Assembly (NCBI RefSeq): GCF_000472965.1
Contig: NZ_AXAU01000027.1
Location: forward strand, 16,632 to 80,631
Reading direction: 5' to 3'
DNA length: 64,000 bases
Origin: Bradyrhizobium murdochi
Lineage (GTDB): Bacteria; Pseudomonadota; Alphaproteobacteria; Rhizobiales; Xanthobacteraceae
Numbering within the stretch: the stretch's first letter is position 1; the number at the start of each line of letters is the position of its first letter. Shown in pieces: positions 36,469 to 45,464 of the stretch. The notes under the pieces were generated by a model. The model was not told the DNA's origin and searched no databases. It saw nothing but the letters and a program-made list of their open reading frames with translations. Made by a program: the position numbers and the translations under genes.

Positions 36469-36491
36469 CCCCATGCAAAGTAGAAATGGGG
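36469..36491. repeat. CCCCAT/ATGGGG inverted repeat after the importer operon
   Basis: CCCCAT (36469-36474) and ATGGGG (36486-36491) around an 11-base loop, preceded by GAAAACAA. It could be a weak hairpin terminator between convergent operons, but no T-run follows. The sequence resembles a short repeat seen often between Bradyrhizobium genes, from memory. Confidence 0.45.
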
Positions 36492-36542
36492 CTTCGTATC
36501 ATCCGAACACACTAGATCTACCTAGCTAGGGCAGCGCGCGCG

Positions 36543-37520
36543 TTACGCGACGGGTTCGCGCGCAAGGCCCATCGCCCGCAGCGCCGAGGCAAAAGCGGCG
36601 AGGCGCTGCTCGCGATAGGCAGCCTGGTCGACGCCTTCGTAGTTCATGAATCCCTGTCCGGTCTTCATGCCGATGCGGCCCTCGCGCATATTGGCGGCGA
36701 TGATCGGCGGCGCGGCGTAGCGGTCGTCGCCGAGCGCCTCGACCAGATAACGGCTGGCATGATGCAGGATATCGCCGCCGCCCCAGTCGATGAATTCGAG
36801 CAGGCCGAGCACCGCGAAGCGGAATCCAAAGCCATAGATCACCGCCTTGTCGATATCTTCCGCGGAGGCGACACCCTCCTCCACCATCCGGGCGGCCTCG
36901 TTCATGGCCAGCGCCTGGATACGCGGAACGATGAAGCCCGGACGCGCCGCGCAGACCACCGGCACCTTGCCGATGCCTTCGAGCAGCGCTTTCATCCGCG
37001 CCGTCGTCTCCGGCGCGGTGAGCTGCCCGGGAGACAATTCGATCAGTGGCACGAGGTAGGCGGGATTGAGCCAGTGCGCATTGAGGAAGCGCCCGGGATG
37101 TTCGATCGATCCGGCGAGGTCGTCGACCAGGATCGTCGAGGTGGTCGAGGCGATGATCGGACCCTCGCCCGCCAGCCGCGAGGCTTCCGCCAGCGCTCCC
37201 TGCTTCAACTCAGGGATCTCCGGCATTCCCTCGAAGATGACGTCGCAGCGCGGCAACGTCGCAGCCGCCTCCTGCCGGGACACGACCGTGATCCGTTCGG
37301 CAATCGTTGGCACAAGCTCTGGCGGGAGCAGACCGATGCGCGAGAGGATCTCGAGCGTCGAACGGATTTCGGCCTTGGCTTCGGCCGCTAGCGTCTCGAA
37401 GGCCGACGCCTCCCGTTCCTTGAAATCGATAACGACAACCTGATGACCGGCGAAAGCGAACACGACGGCAATACCGCGGCCCATTCGTCCAGCGCCGAGG
37501 CATCCGATAACCGGTTTCAT
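36543..37520 (-). CDS. 3-hydroxyacyl-CoA dehydrogenase family protein
   Basis: A 325-residue NAD enzyme. The Rossmann start is IGCLGAGRMGRGIAVVFAFA (GxGxxG), with the acid that binds NAD ribose in VVVIDFKE. The catalytic histidine lies in NAHWLNPAYLVPLIEL, and the C-terminal domain has MNEAARMVEEGVASAEDIDKA and YGFGFRFAVLGLLEFIDWGG. It oxidises a 3-hydroxyacyl-CoA or, as in the single-domain branch (lambda-crystallin, L-gulonate dehydrogenase), a hydroxy acid. Last gene of the seven-gene operon; its start overlaps the preceding stop (ATGA). Confidence 0.91.
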   Translation of the reverse strand: MKPVIGCLGAGRMGRGIAVVFAFAGHQVVVIDFKEREASAFETLAAEAKAEIRSTLEILSRIGLLPPELVPTIAERITVVSRQEAAATLPRCDVIFEGMPEIPELKQGALAEASRLAGEGPIIASTTSTILVDDLAGSIEHPGRFLNAHWLNPAYLVPLIELSPGQLTAPETTARMKALLEGIGKVPVVCAARPGFIVPRIQALAMNEAARMVEEGVASAEDIDKAVIYGFGFRFAVLGLLEFIDWGGGDILHHASRYLVEALGDDRYAAPPIIAANMREGRIGMKTGQGFMNYEGVDQAAYREQRLAAFASALRAMGLAREPVA

Positions 37521-38608
37521 CGGAAACCCTCGGCCAGAAGATTTTGCAACGCGGCCCTATCGAGATCGCCGAGGCCGAGCGAGGACAAGCTCCGGCCCGT
37601 CACTGCGAAATCCTCACCGGTAATGGCGGAACCGATCGCGAGGAACGCCTTGACCAGCGGCGTGTGCACGCCTGCAAGACCAGCGACCGATGCGAGGAAC
37701 GACAGGCCGAGACGCAGATCCTCCGACATGTAGCGGTGCTCGACAAGAATGAGTCGTTCGGACCAATCGCCGGAATCCGTGAGCTGCTCGTGCGCGTCGC
37801 GCGCATACATCCATGGCTCACCATCCCGCGAATAGTGATCGGCCAGAGGAAAATGCGGCTTTCCATAACCAAGCGCCTCGCGAATGGCGATGCGCTCGGC
37901 ATCGAGGGCGTCCGTCACGCGGCGGATCGCCGGCTGCGTTCCTTCCTTGTGAATATCCCATTTGTCGAAATGTTCGATCGGACCGGCGTTCATGGTGATC
38001 AGCGGCGGATGAATGATCGGGCCGGCATTCATCAGCGCCGCCGAGAGCGCATCGCCGCACGGCTCGATGGCATTCGGAAACGCGCGCTCGATCACACCCA
38101 GCGCATGCGGGGCAAGGCGCTGCGGAAACACACCGGTTGGCAATCGCGCGCCCCTGCCCGAAATGCGAACCGCATAAGGGCCCTGCTTGCGCGCCAGCCA
38201 CGGCAGGGTCCCGGTCTCTGCGGTTGCGATCTCCGCGCGGTTGCCTGCGTCGCGGGCAGTACGGGCGAAGATGTAGGAGCCAAATGTGCCGGGCGGCAGG
38301 AATACGACCTGGCCGTCGCGCAAATGCGGTGCGGCCAGATCGGCGATCGCGCCTTGCGCAAAAGCCGGTGCCGGACACAAGATGAGATCGGCAGCGTCGA
38401 TCGCTTCCGCGATCGAAGAGGTAATCACAGCCAGCCTGGCCTCGCGGCGGCCTGATCGATCGATGACCGTGATGGTGCCGCCCTGCGCATGGTGTGCGTC
38501 GACATCTCCGGGATTTCGCCGCCACAGCCGGATTTCGTGACCGGCCAACGCGAGGTCGCCGGCGGCCGCGAACGAACCGTTTCCTCCACCCAACACTGCG
38601 ATCTTCAA
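37517..38608 (-). CDS. NAD/NADP octopine/nopaline dehydrogenase family protein
   Basis: A 363-residue protein starting at TTG 38608, fixed by GGAGG 5 bases upstream and by IAVLGGGNGSFAAAGDLALA, the GxGNGG NAD-binding start of opine dehydrogenases. The C-terminal domain (GPIIHPPLITMNAGPIEHFD) carries the histidine that family members use. Opine dehydrogenases reductively join or split amino acids and 2-keto acids. In a catabolic operon the role may be to oxidise a secondary amine or a hydroxy acid. It follows the flavin reductase by about 40 bases. Confidence 0.87.
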   Translation of the reverse strand: MKIAVLGGGNGSFAAAGDLALAGHEIRLWRRNPGDVDAHHAQGGTITVIDRSGRREARLAVITSSIAEAIDAADLILCPAPAFAQGAIADLAAPHLRDGQVVFLPPGTFGSYIFARTARDAGNRAEIATAETGTLPWLARKQGPYAVRISGRGARLPTGVFPQRLAPHALGVIERAFPNAIEPCGDALSAALMNAGPIIHPPLITMNAGPIEHFDKWDIHKEGTQPAIRRVTDALDAERIAIREALGYGKPHFPLADHYSRDGEPWMYARDAHEQLTDSGDWSERLILVEHRYMSEDLRLGLSFLASVAGLAGVHTPLVKAFLAIGSAITGEDFAVTGRSLSSLGLGDLDRAALQNLLAEGFR

Positions 38609-38648
38609 GATGTCCTCCGCTCCGTCGCCTGGCGTACCGGCAATCCTG

Positions 38649-39296
38649 TCACGCAGGCTCCGCCTTGACACTCTTTTGCTGCCACGTCGCCCAGCTCGGC
38701 CGATCGATCTGGAACAGGTCGGTGGAGCGCGCATACCAGCCGCTGCCGTGCATGCGGGCGATCAGCCTCAGCGCCTGCGTGTCGATGTGACAGCGCTCCT
38801 TGTCCAGAATTACCGCATCGTCGACATGGGCGCGAACGATACGACCGATCACGGCCGTTTGTCGCGGTCCTGTCACCAACGACGTGAGCACCCGGCACTC
38901 GAATGACACCGGCGCTTCCGCGATGCGCGGCGGGCGCACTGCCTGCGAGGCCGCCGGGGTCAGTCCGGCCAGCGCCAGCTCGTCGATCTCGGGCGGCGCG
39001 TCGATACAGGTGATGTTCATGGCCTCGGCGTTGCGCTCGGCGACGAGATTGACGACGAATTCCCCGGTATCGAGGATGTTCGCAGCCGTGTCCTTGAATC
39101 GCTGCGAACCTGCCAGAAGTCCGATCGCGACGGTCGGCGGCTCATGCCCCATCACGTTGAAGAAGCTGAACGGCGCTGCATTGATCACGCCGCTCGCGGA
39201 GAGCGTGGTGATCCAGGCGATCGGCCGCGGCGTCACCGTGGCCGTCAATATCTTGTAGCGATTCTGCGCTTCCAGCGTCTCCATATCGAAGATCAT
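38649..39296 (-). CDS. Flavin reductase family protein
   Basis: A 215-residue FMN-binding split-barrel protein. The N-terminus reads NRYKILTATVTPRPIAWITT, then NAAPFSFFNVMGHEPPTVAI, the usual FMN pocket, and the dimer strand VLTSLVTGPRQTAVIGRIVR. It would reduce free FMN for a partner monooxygenase, or be a flavoprotein reductase in its own right. No two-component monooxygenase is within the window, so a partner would have to be elsewhere. It is 9 bases after the FAH gene, within the operon. Confidence 0.91.
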   Translation of the reverse strand: MIFDMETLEAQNRYKILTATVTPRPIAWITTLSASGVINAAPFSFFNVMGHEPPTVAIGLLAGSQRFKDTAANILDTGEFVVNLVAERNAEAMNITCIDAPPEIDELALAGLTPAASQAVRPPRIAEAPVSFECRVLTSLVTGPRQTAVIGRIVRAHVDDAVILDKERCHIDTQALRLIARMHGSGWYARSTDLFQIDRPSWATWQQKSVKAEPA

Positions 39297-39305
39297 GCCA
39301 GCCTC

Positions 39306-40217
39306 TCAGATCGCGACCACCGGATGACGCAGCCGGCCGATACCCGTTACTTCGGCTTCCACCACATCGCCCGGCCACAGCCATTCCTGCGGAGAGCGGC
39401 CGGCCCCGACGCCCTCGGGCGTGCCGGTGGCGATGATGTCGCCTGGCTCCAGCGTCATCGCGGCCGAAATGTCGGCGATCAGGAGCGGTACCTTGAACAG
39501 CATGTAACGGGTGTTGGAACGCTGCTTCTCGACGCCGTTCACTGTCAGCCAGAGATCGAGCGCATGTGGGTCGGTGATTTCGTCCGCCGTGACGATGCAC
39601 GGCCCGAACGGCGCGTAGGTGTCCTGCCCCTTGGAGTAGATCCACTGGCCGGCGCGGCGGTTGTCGCGGGCGCTGACGTCGATCATCACGCTGTAGCCGA
39701 ACACGAAGCCGAGCGCTTCGGCTTCGGACACGCGCCGTGCGGTTCGCCCCATCACAACAGCAAGCTCGACCTCCCAGTCGAGTTGCTGCGTGATCGCCTT
39801 GTTGTGATGAATGGCCTCGTCCGGTCCGATGATGCTGGTCGGTGGCTTCGAAAAGATGATCGGCTGCTTGGGCAGGTCTTTTGCGGTGTCGAGGGCGCGC
39901 GAGGATTCCGCGACGTGCTCGACATAATTCAGGCCGATGCCAAAAATGTTCTTGCGCGGACGCGGTATCGGCGCGAGCCGCCTGACGTTTGCGAGCGGCA
40001 ACGCAGCGCCGACTGGCCAGTTATCCCTGCCCTCGTTCAGTATCTTCTTGAGCGCCGCCAAGGCTGGCGGTCCGAGATCGATGAAGTCGAGCATCGATGA
40101 GGGAAGGGAAACCCCGGTATGCTGGCCCAGTTTCTCGACGTCCACAACGAGATCGCCGACAACCGCGCCGAGACGGGCGGCAGCTTCAACGGTGCTGCGA
40201 TAGGTAACAAGACGCAC
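39306..40217 (-). CDS. Fumarylacetoacetate hydrolase family protein
   Basis: A 303-residue FAH-family enzyme. The catalytic core is seen in FGIGLNYVEHVAES, FSKPPTSIIGPDEAI, the metal-binding EVELAVVMGRTARRVSEAEA, GYSVMIDVSARD and GDIIATGTPEGVGAGRSPQ. Members hydrolyse C-C bonds in fumarylpyruvate and related ring-cleavage products. It follows the gentisate-type dioxygenase by 9 bases, a pairing that fits ring cleavage followed by hydrolysis. Confidence 0.93.
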   Translation of the reverse strand: MRLVTYRSTVEAAARLGAVVGDLVVDVEKLGQHTGVSLPSSMLDFIDLGPPALAALKKILNEGRDNWPVGAALPLANVRRLAPIPRPRKNIFGIGLNYVEHVAESSRALDTAKDLPKQPIIFSKPPTSIIGPDEAIHHNKAITQQLDWEVELAVVMGRTARRVSEAEALGFVFGYSVMIDVSARDNRRAGQWIYSKGQDTYAPFGPCIVTADEITDPHALDLWLTVNGVEKQRSNTRYMLFKVPLLIADISAAMTLEPGDIIATGTPEGVGAGRSPQEWLWPGDVVEAEVTGIGRLRHPVVAI

Positions 40218-40226
40218 GATGCTCTC

Positions 40227-41354
40227 CTAGGATACGGGGGGCTGCCGGCCGCCATTGTCGCCAAAAGCTTCCTCGCGATAGAGGCCGAGCGCGTTCATGA
40301 CCGGCAGATCGTTGAAGGTGAAGAGACAGGCGTCCTCGCTGGCGGAGGCGTTCACATGCTCATGCCAGGCCCAGGACGGCACGCAGAAGATATCCCGCTC
40401 CTTCCAGTCGAAGCGCTTGCCGTCGATGATCGAATGACCGCGCCCCTTTGCGACCTGATAGATAAAACTGCCGGTGTGACGATGCGCGCGCGTGCTTTCG
40501 CCCGGCCGCAGCATCTGCATCGACGCGCCGATCGTCTGCATCACCGGGCCGCCGGTCAGCGGGTTGACGTAGTTCATGAGAACGCCGTCATAGGGCGAGC
40601 CGTCGGTCGCCTTGGCGTAACGCTGTAGCGCCTCGTAGGTCGGGGCCCACTCATATTTCAATAGCGGCGAATATCCCTTGGACCATTCGGCGCCCGCCGG
40701 GCGCAGGCCGGGATTGCCCCAGCTATGCGCCATGTCGTCGACGGGATAGCCGACGCTCTGCTGCAGGTCGGGATGAACCACATAGAAATTGGCTTCGAGC
40801 GTGTTGACGAGGGGAATGTCGAGGCCATCCTGCCAGATGCAGGGCGTGCCGTCGCTGGAGACGCCGTGCTCGTGCCAGGTGCCGTTCGGCGTCAGCACAA
40901 AATCGTTGGCACCGAGCGTCATTTTGTGACCGTCGACGATCGTATAGGCGCCCTCGCCTTCCATGATGAAGCGGAGCGCCGAGGCCGAATGGGCGTGGGC
41001 GGATGCGACCTCGCCCGGGTGCATCACCTGCAGGCCGGAATAGAGCCAGCCGACCGCGGCGGCGTGCTCGCGGCGGCCGGGATTGTTCAGATAGATGACG
41101 CGACGCCCGGCCTTTTCGGGCGACACCAGTTCAACGGACCGCAGCACGTGCGCGCGGAGGTCCTCATAGCGCCACAGCACCGGAACGGAGGACGATTTGG
41201 GCTGCCACGGCTCGATCTTGTTCGCGACCGTCCAGAGTGCGCCCGCCTCCAGGCGTTCGAGCTCATCATAGTAGGCAAGCAATTCAGGGGTGTCTTCGAC
41301 ATTGGCCCGCCCGGCCACATCTTCCCGGTGGTTTTCACGCGCTTTCGTTGCCAT
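40227..41354 (-). CDS. Bicupin dioxygenase, gentisate 1,2-dioxygenase family
   Basis: A 375-residue two-cupin protein. The first cupin has the iron ligands in SAHAHSASALRFIMEGEG and NGTWHEHG; the second cupin has STRAHRHTGSFIYQVAKGRG and PSWAWHEH. This is the layout of gentisate, salicylate and 5-hydroxyanthranilate type 1,2-dioxygenases, which open the ring between a hydroxyl (or amino) and carboxyl carbon. The exact substrate cannot be told. Followed by FAH hydrolase and preceded by a RidA gene, so an amino-substituted substrate such as 5-hydroxyanthranilate is possible. Confidence 0.9.
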   Translation of the reverse strand: MATKARENHREDVAGRANVEDTPELLAYYDELERLEAGALWTVANKIEPWQPKSSSVPVLWRYEDLRAHVLRSVELVSPEKAGRRVIYLNNPGRREHAAAVGWLYSGLQVMHPGEVASAHAHSASALRFIMEGEGAYTIVDGHKMTLGANDFVLTPNGTWHEHGVSSDGTPCIWQDGLDIPLVNTLEANFYVVHPDLQQSVGYPVDDMAHSWGNPGLRPAGAEWSKGYSPLLKYEWAPTYEALQRYAKATDGSPYDGVLMNYVNPLTGGPVMQTIGASMQMLRPGESTRAHRHTGSFIYQVAKGRGHSIIDGKRFDWKERDIFCVPSWAWHEHVNASASEDACLFTFNDLPVMNALGLYREEAFGDNGGRQPPVS

Positions 41355-41405
41355 GTCGCCCTCCTGTGAGTTGGCGCCGCTTCCGGCGTCGCGTTGTCAA
41401 TTCAT

Positions 41406-41828
41406 CTAGTCAGGTATCATTGCGATCGCCTGGATTTCGACCTTGGCACGATCCTCGACCAACCCCGATACCTGCAGCGCGGTCATGGCCGGAAAGTGCC
41501 GACCCATGACACCGCGATAGGCCACACCGATTTCCTTCAGGCGCGCCGAATACTCCTTGCGATCGAGCAGGAACCAGGTCATCGACACCACGTGCTCGGG
41601 CGTAGCACCACCGGCGCGCAAAACCGCATCGACGTTCTTCAGGGTCTGGCCGATCTGATCCACCAGATCATCGGACTCGAACCTGCATTGCTCGTTCCAG
41701 CCGATCTGGCCGGCGACGAAGATCATCCTGCCGCGCGCGGCGATGCCGTTCGCGTACCCCCTCGGCTTGGCCCAACCGGGTGGTTGCAAGACCTCGAACA
41801 TTTCATACTCCCGTAGCGCAGGACGCAA
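41406..41828 (-). CDS. RidA/YjgF family protein lacking the usual arginine
   Basis: A 140-residue protein with the chorismate-mutase-like RidA fold (AAGRMIFVAGQIGWN, NVDAVLRAGGATPEHVVSMT). In enamine/imine deaminases the substrate carboxylate is held by an arginine in a PARTxVQV-like motif; here the stretch reads FPAMTALQVSGL, so the arginine is Met. Some family members, including 2-aminomuconate deaminase, are of similar size and act on ring-cleavage products. Located between dioxygenase and acyl-CoA dehydrogenase genes. Confidence 0.88.
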   Translation of the reverse strand: MRPALREYEMFEVLQPPGWAKPRGYANGIAARGRMIFVAGQIGWNEQCRFESDDLVDQIGQTLKNVDAVLRAGGATPEHVVSMTWFLLDRKEYSARLKEIGVAYRGVMGRHFPAMTALQVSGLVEDRAKVEIQAIAMIPD

Positions 41829-41844
41829 CTGAACGGCCGTTCGG

Positions 41845-43020
41845 CTAGACCGCCTTCAGGACGTCACGTCCGATGATGAGTTTCTGGACTTCGGTCGCGC
41901 CTTCATAGATGCGCAACGCGCGTATCTCGCGATAGAGCTGCTCAACGACTTCGCCCGAGCGCACGCCGCGGCCGCCGAACATCTGTACGGCGCGGTCGAT
42001 CACCGCTTGCGCGGTTTCGGTCGCGACCATTTTGGCCATTGCCGCTTCACGGGTCGTGGAAGCCTTCTGCACGTCGCGCCGCCATGCCGCGCGGTAGGTG
42101 AGAAGCGCGCTGGCATCGACGCCTGCGGCCATGTCGCCTAGGGCTGCCTGCGTCAATTGCTGGTCGCCCAGCACGCCGCCGAACATCCGCCGTGACAGGG
42201 CATGCGCCACCGCCTCATCGAGCGCGCGGCGGGCAAAACCCAGCGCGGCGGCTGCAACCGATGCGCGGAAGATATCGAGGGTGCGCATCGCGATCTTGAA
42301 ACCTTCGCCCGGCGCACCCAACAGCCGCGCCGCCGGAATCCGGCAGCCCTCGAAACGCAACGTCGCCAGCGGGTGCGGCGCCATCACGTCGATACGGTCG
42401 GCGATCGAAAACCCGGGATCATCCGGCAGCACCACGAAGGCCGAAATGCCCCGCGCGCCCGGCGCCTCGCCGGTTCGCGCAAACAGCGTATAGACGTCGG
42501 CAATGCCGCCGTTGGAAATCCAGGTCTTCTCGCCATCGAGGATGTAGTGGTCGCCTTCGCGGCGTGCGCTGCAGCTCATGGCAGCGACGTCGGAACCGGC
42601 CTCCTTCTCCGACAAGGCAAAGGCGGCAATCCACTCGCCACGCCGCGCCTTGGGCAGTACCAGCGCGCGCAATTCGGGCGACCCGGCAATCGCCACCGCT
42701 CCGGTTCCAAGTCCCTGCATCGCAAATGCGAAATCGGCGAGCCCACTGTGCCAGGCCAGCGTTTCGCGGGCGAGACAGATCAGCCGCGAGTCGATCACCG
42801 CATCGGGCCGATCGTCTGCGACCGACGCCTCAAGCAATCCGGCGGCGCCAAGCTGGCGTACCAGCGAACGGCAAGTTTCATCGACATCATGGCCATGCGT
42901 ATCGCCAAGATCGGCTGCAAATGCGTCGAGCGCGGCGGCGTATTCGCTGTGGCGGGAATCGAAGAACGGCCACGCAAGGTGTTCGCGCGACGGCCCGCGT
43001 AATGGCGAAACCGGAGTCAT
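41845..43020 (-). CDS. Acyl-CoA dehydrogenase
   Basis: A 391-residue enzyme starting at ATG 43020 with GGGAG upstream. The flavin loop is AFALSEKEAGSDVAAMSC, followed by YILDGEKTWISNGGIADVYT, the QMFGGRGVRSGEVVEQLYRE C-terminal stretch and the catalytic glutamate in RIYEGATEVQKLIIGRDVL. It therefore looks fully active, unlike the second member of the pair at 3123. It is the first gene of the seven-gene operon ending at 36543; its upstream region carries a candidate promoter (43079-43109). Confidence 0.93.
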   Translation of the reverse strand: MTPVSPLRGPSREHLAWPFFDSRHSEYAAALDAFAADLGDTHGHDVDETCRSLVRQLGAAGLLEASVADDRPDAVIDSRLICLARETLAWHSGLADFAFAMQGLGTGAVAIAGSPELRALVLPKARRGEWIAAFALSEKEAGSDVAAMSCSARREGDHYILDGEKTWISNGGIADVYTLFARTGEAPGARGISAFVVLPDDPGFSIADRIDVMAPHPLATLRFEGCRIPAARLLGAPGEGFKIAMRTLDIFRASVAAAALGFARRALDEAVAHALSRRMFGGVLGDQQLTQAALGDMAAGVDASALLTYRAAWRRDVQKASTTREAAMAKMVATETAQAVIDRAVQMFGGRGVRSGEVVEQLYREIRALRIYEGATEVQKLIIGRDVLKAV

Positions 43021-43078
43021 GTCAGTCTCCCGCAAAGGCCGGTTTTGCGCGCGCTCGCCAAGTGCAACGCGCGCCTCA

Positions 43079-43109
43079 ATAATGTTTCATGGCTAAAATA
43101 TCCTGTCAA
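43079..43109 (-). promoter_or_regulatory. Candidate promoter for the seven-gene operon
   Basis: On the minus strand TTGACA (43109-43104) is followed 17-19 bases later by ACATTA/CATTAT near 43079-43085, about 60 bases before ATG 43020. The -35 is exact, the -10 is weaker. It is back-to-back with the promoter for iorA. Confidence 0.45.
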
Positions 43110-43225
43110 GCGAACCGGCCGCCAATCGGAAGCCCGGAGCATGTGCACGAAGTCTACGAAATAGGCTAGAAGACGCGCTCAAATGCGCGTGAAGCGTTTT
43201 GCGACCTCAGAGCTCGCGGGTCCGA

Positions 43226-43255
43226 TTGACATCATTTTTGTTTGATGTCTAAAAT
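43226..43255 (+). promoter_or_regulatory. Promoter and overlapping operator for the iorA operon
   Basis: TTGACA (43226-43231), 18-base spacer, TAAAAT (43250-43255). A perfect inverted repeat, GACATCA (43228-43234) and TGATGTC (43243-43249) with 8 bases between, covers the -35 and the whole spacer. A repressor bound here would block RNA polymerase. The MarR-type regulator at the end of the operon is the obvious candidate. Confidence 0.65.
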
Positions 43256-43301
43256 TATATTTGGTCATCCGGAGTTCCGGGCGAGCCCTCAGGAGGCGAG
43301 C

Positions 43302-45464
43302 ATGGCAGAACGCTCTTTCGCGCGCGAGGTGGAAGACCTGAAGCTCGGCGCCGGCCAGGAATTTCGCGGCGAGGGCATCCTCGCCATTACCAAGGCGCTG
43401 CTGGAATGCGGCGTCAGCTATGTCGCCGGTTACCAGGGCGCGCCGATCTCGCATCTGATGGACGTGCTGTCGGACGCGCAGGACATTCTTTCTGATCTCG
43501 GCGTGCATTTCGAATCCAGCGCCAGCGAGGCCACCGCCGCGGCAACGCTGGCTGCCTCGGTGATGTATCCGGTCCGTGGCGCGGTCACCTTCAAGGCGCC
43601 GGTCGGCATCAACGTCGCGTCGGACGCGCTCGCCAACCTCTCCTCGGGCGGTGTGACCGGCGGCGCGCTCATCATCATCGGCGAGGATTACGGCGAAGGC
43701 TCCTCCATCATGCAGGAGCGTTCGCACGCGTTTGCAATGAAGTCGCAACTCTGGCTGGTTGATCCGCGGCCCAACGTGGCGTCCATCGTCAAGGCCGTGC
43801 ACGATTCCTTCGATCTGTCCGAGGCGTCGAATACGCCCGTGATGCTGGAGGTGCGGATACGCGCCTGCCATGTGCATGGCCGCTTCGCTACCCGCGACAA
43901 CGTCCGCCCCGCCTTTCCGCTGTCCCGCGCGCTCGAACGGCCGTCGCGCGACACCAACCGTATCGTGCTGCCGCCGGCTTCGTACCTGCACGAGAAGGAG
44001 AAGGTCGAGCATCGCTGGCCCGCGGCGGTTGAGTTCATCCACGCCCGCGGCATGAATGAGACCTTCGACGGCGACATCGACGATATCGGCATCATCATGC
44101 AGGGTGGCATGTATAACGGCGTCATCACAGCCCTGCGCGAGGCCGGGCTTGCCGATATCTGGGGCGAGACACGCGTACCGCTCTACGTGATGAACGTGAC
44201 CTACCCGATCGTGGACCGCGAGGTGATCGACTTCTGCCGCAACAAGAAGGCGGTGTTGATGGTTGAGGAAGGACAGCCCGAGTTCATCGAGCAGGCGTTG
44301 CACAAGATCCTGCGCAATGCCGACATTCCGGCCAAGCTGCACAGCAAGGACCTGTTCCCGATGGCCGGCGAATACACGGCACAAGTCATGGGCGAAGCGA
44401 TCGGCGCTTTCATCCGCCGCTGGCGCCCGGATGCCTTGTCGGATGCCGCGCGCGCACCGAACATCGACCGCACTGAGGTCGATGAGAAAATCCGCGTGCT
44501 CGCCGACGTGGTGCCGCCGCGCCCGCCCGGCTTCTGCACCGGCTGTCCCGAGCGGCCGATTTTTTCTGCAATGAAACTGGTTGAGAAGGAACTCGGACCG
44601 CATCACATCGCCGCCGATATCGGCTGCCATTTGTTCTCGATCCTGCCGCCGTTCAATATCGGCGCCACCACCATGGGTTACGGGCTCGGCCCGGCCTCGG
44701 CCTCCGCCTTCAATGTGCCTGCGGGCAAGCGGTCGATCTCGATGATGGGCGACGGCGGCTTCTGGCACAACGGGTTGACCAGCGGCGTCGGCAACGCCGT
44801 CTTCAACCAGCACGATGGCGTGATCGTCGTGGTCGACAATTACTATTCCGCCGCGACCGGCGGCCAGGACATCCCCTCCTCTCGCGCCGAGAACCGTTCG
44901 CGTTCGACCAAGCACCCGATCGTCGAGGCGGTGAAGGGCGTCGGCGCCAAATGGGTGCGCCAGATCGACCGCACTTACGATGTCACGCGCATGCGCGACA
45001 CGCTCCGCGAGGCGCTGACAACGGAGGAAAAGGGCCCGAAGATCATCGTCGCTTCGTCGGAGTGCATGCTGAACAAGCAGCGCCGCGTGAAACCGCTGGT
45101 CGCCGCCGCCGCCAAGCGCGGCGAGCGCATCGTGCGCGAGCGCTTCGGTGTCGATGAGGACGTATGTTCCGGCGACCACGCGTGCATCCGCCTGTCCGGC
45201 TGCCCCTCGCTGTCGGTAAAGCCGACCAGCGATCCCCTGAAGGACAATCCGGTCGCCGCCGTCGACGATAGTTGCGTCGGCTGCGGCCATTGCGGCGAGG
45301 TCGCGGACGCGGCTGTCTTGTGTCCCTCATTCTATCGCGCCGACATCGTTTCCAATCCGACCCCGTTCGAAGCGCGGCTCGATCGCCTCTGGCAACGAAT
45401 GATCGGCGCTTTGCAGCGCTGGCGCGCCGGACGCCGCCTCACGTTCGAGCAGGAGCCGGCATGA
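43302..45464 (+). CDS. iorA: Indolepyruvate:ferredoxin oxidoreductase, alpha subunit
   Basis: A 720-residue thiamine-diphosphate enzyme starting at ATG 43302, with AGGAGG upstream. The N-terminal half is the pyrimidine-binding domain (GYQGAPISHLMDVLSD). The TPP site is GDGGFWHNGLTSGVGN with VVVDNYYSAATGG. The C-terminus has two cysteine clusters for Fe-S centres: CSGDHACIRLSGCP and CVGCGHCGEVADAAVLCP. The family oxidatively decarboxylates aryl-2-oxoacids to acyl-CoA. Here the 2-oxoacid isatinate (2-aminophenylglyoxylate) is a plausible substrate. Its stop overlaps the iorB start (ATGA). Confidence 0.92.
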   Translation: MAERSFAREVEDLKLGAGQEFRGEGILAITKALLECGVSYVAGYQGAPISHLMDVLSDAQDILSDLGVHFESSASEATAAATLAASVMYPVRGAVTFKAPVGINVASDALANLSSGGVTGGALIIIGEDYGEGSSIMQERSHAFAMKSQLWLVDPRPNVASIVKAVHDSFDLSEASNTPVMLEVRIRACHVHGRFATRDNVRPAFPLSRALERPSRDTNRIVLPPASYLHEKEKVEHRWPAAVEFIHARGMNETFDGDIDDIGIIMQGGMYNGVITALREAGLADIWGETRVPLYVMNVTYPIVDREVIDFCRNKKAVLMVEEGQPEFIEQALHKILRNADIPAKLHSKDLFPMAGEYTAQVMGEAIGAFIRRWRPDALSDAARAPNIDRTEVDEKIRVLADVVPPRPPGFCTGCPERPIFSAMKLVEKELGPHHIAADIGCHLFSILPPFNIGATTMGYGLGPASASAFNVPAGKRSISMMGDGGFWHNGLTSGVGNAVFNQHDGVIVVVDNYYSAATGGQDIPSSRAENRSRSTKHPIVEAVKGVGAKWVRQIDRTYDVTRMRDTLREALTTEEKGPKIIVASSECMLNKQRRVKPLVAAAAKRGERIVRERFGVDEDVCSGDHACIRLSGCPSLSVKPTSDPLKDNPVAAVDDSCVGCGHCGEVADAAVLCPSFYRADIVSNPTPFEARLDRLWQRMIGALQRWRAGRRLTFEQEPA

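Noticed and set aside
43179..45290. 703-codon open frame on the minus strand opposite iorA
   Set aside because: Same antisense pattern; iorA on the plus strand has clear TPP and Fe-S motifs and a promoter.
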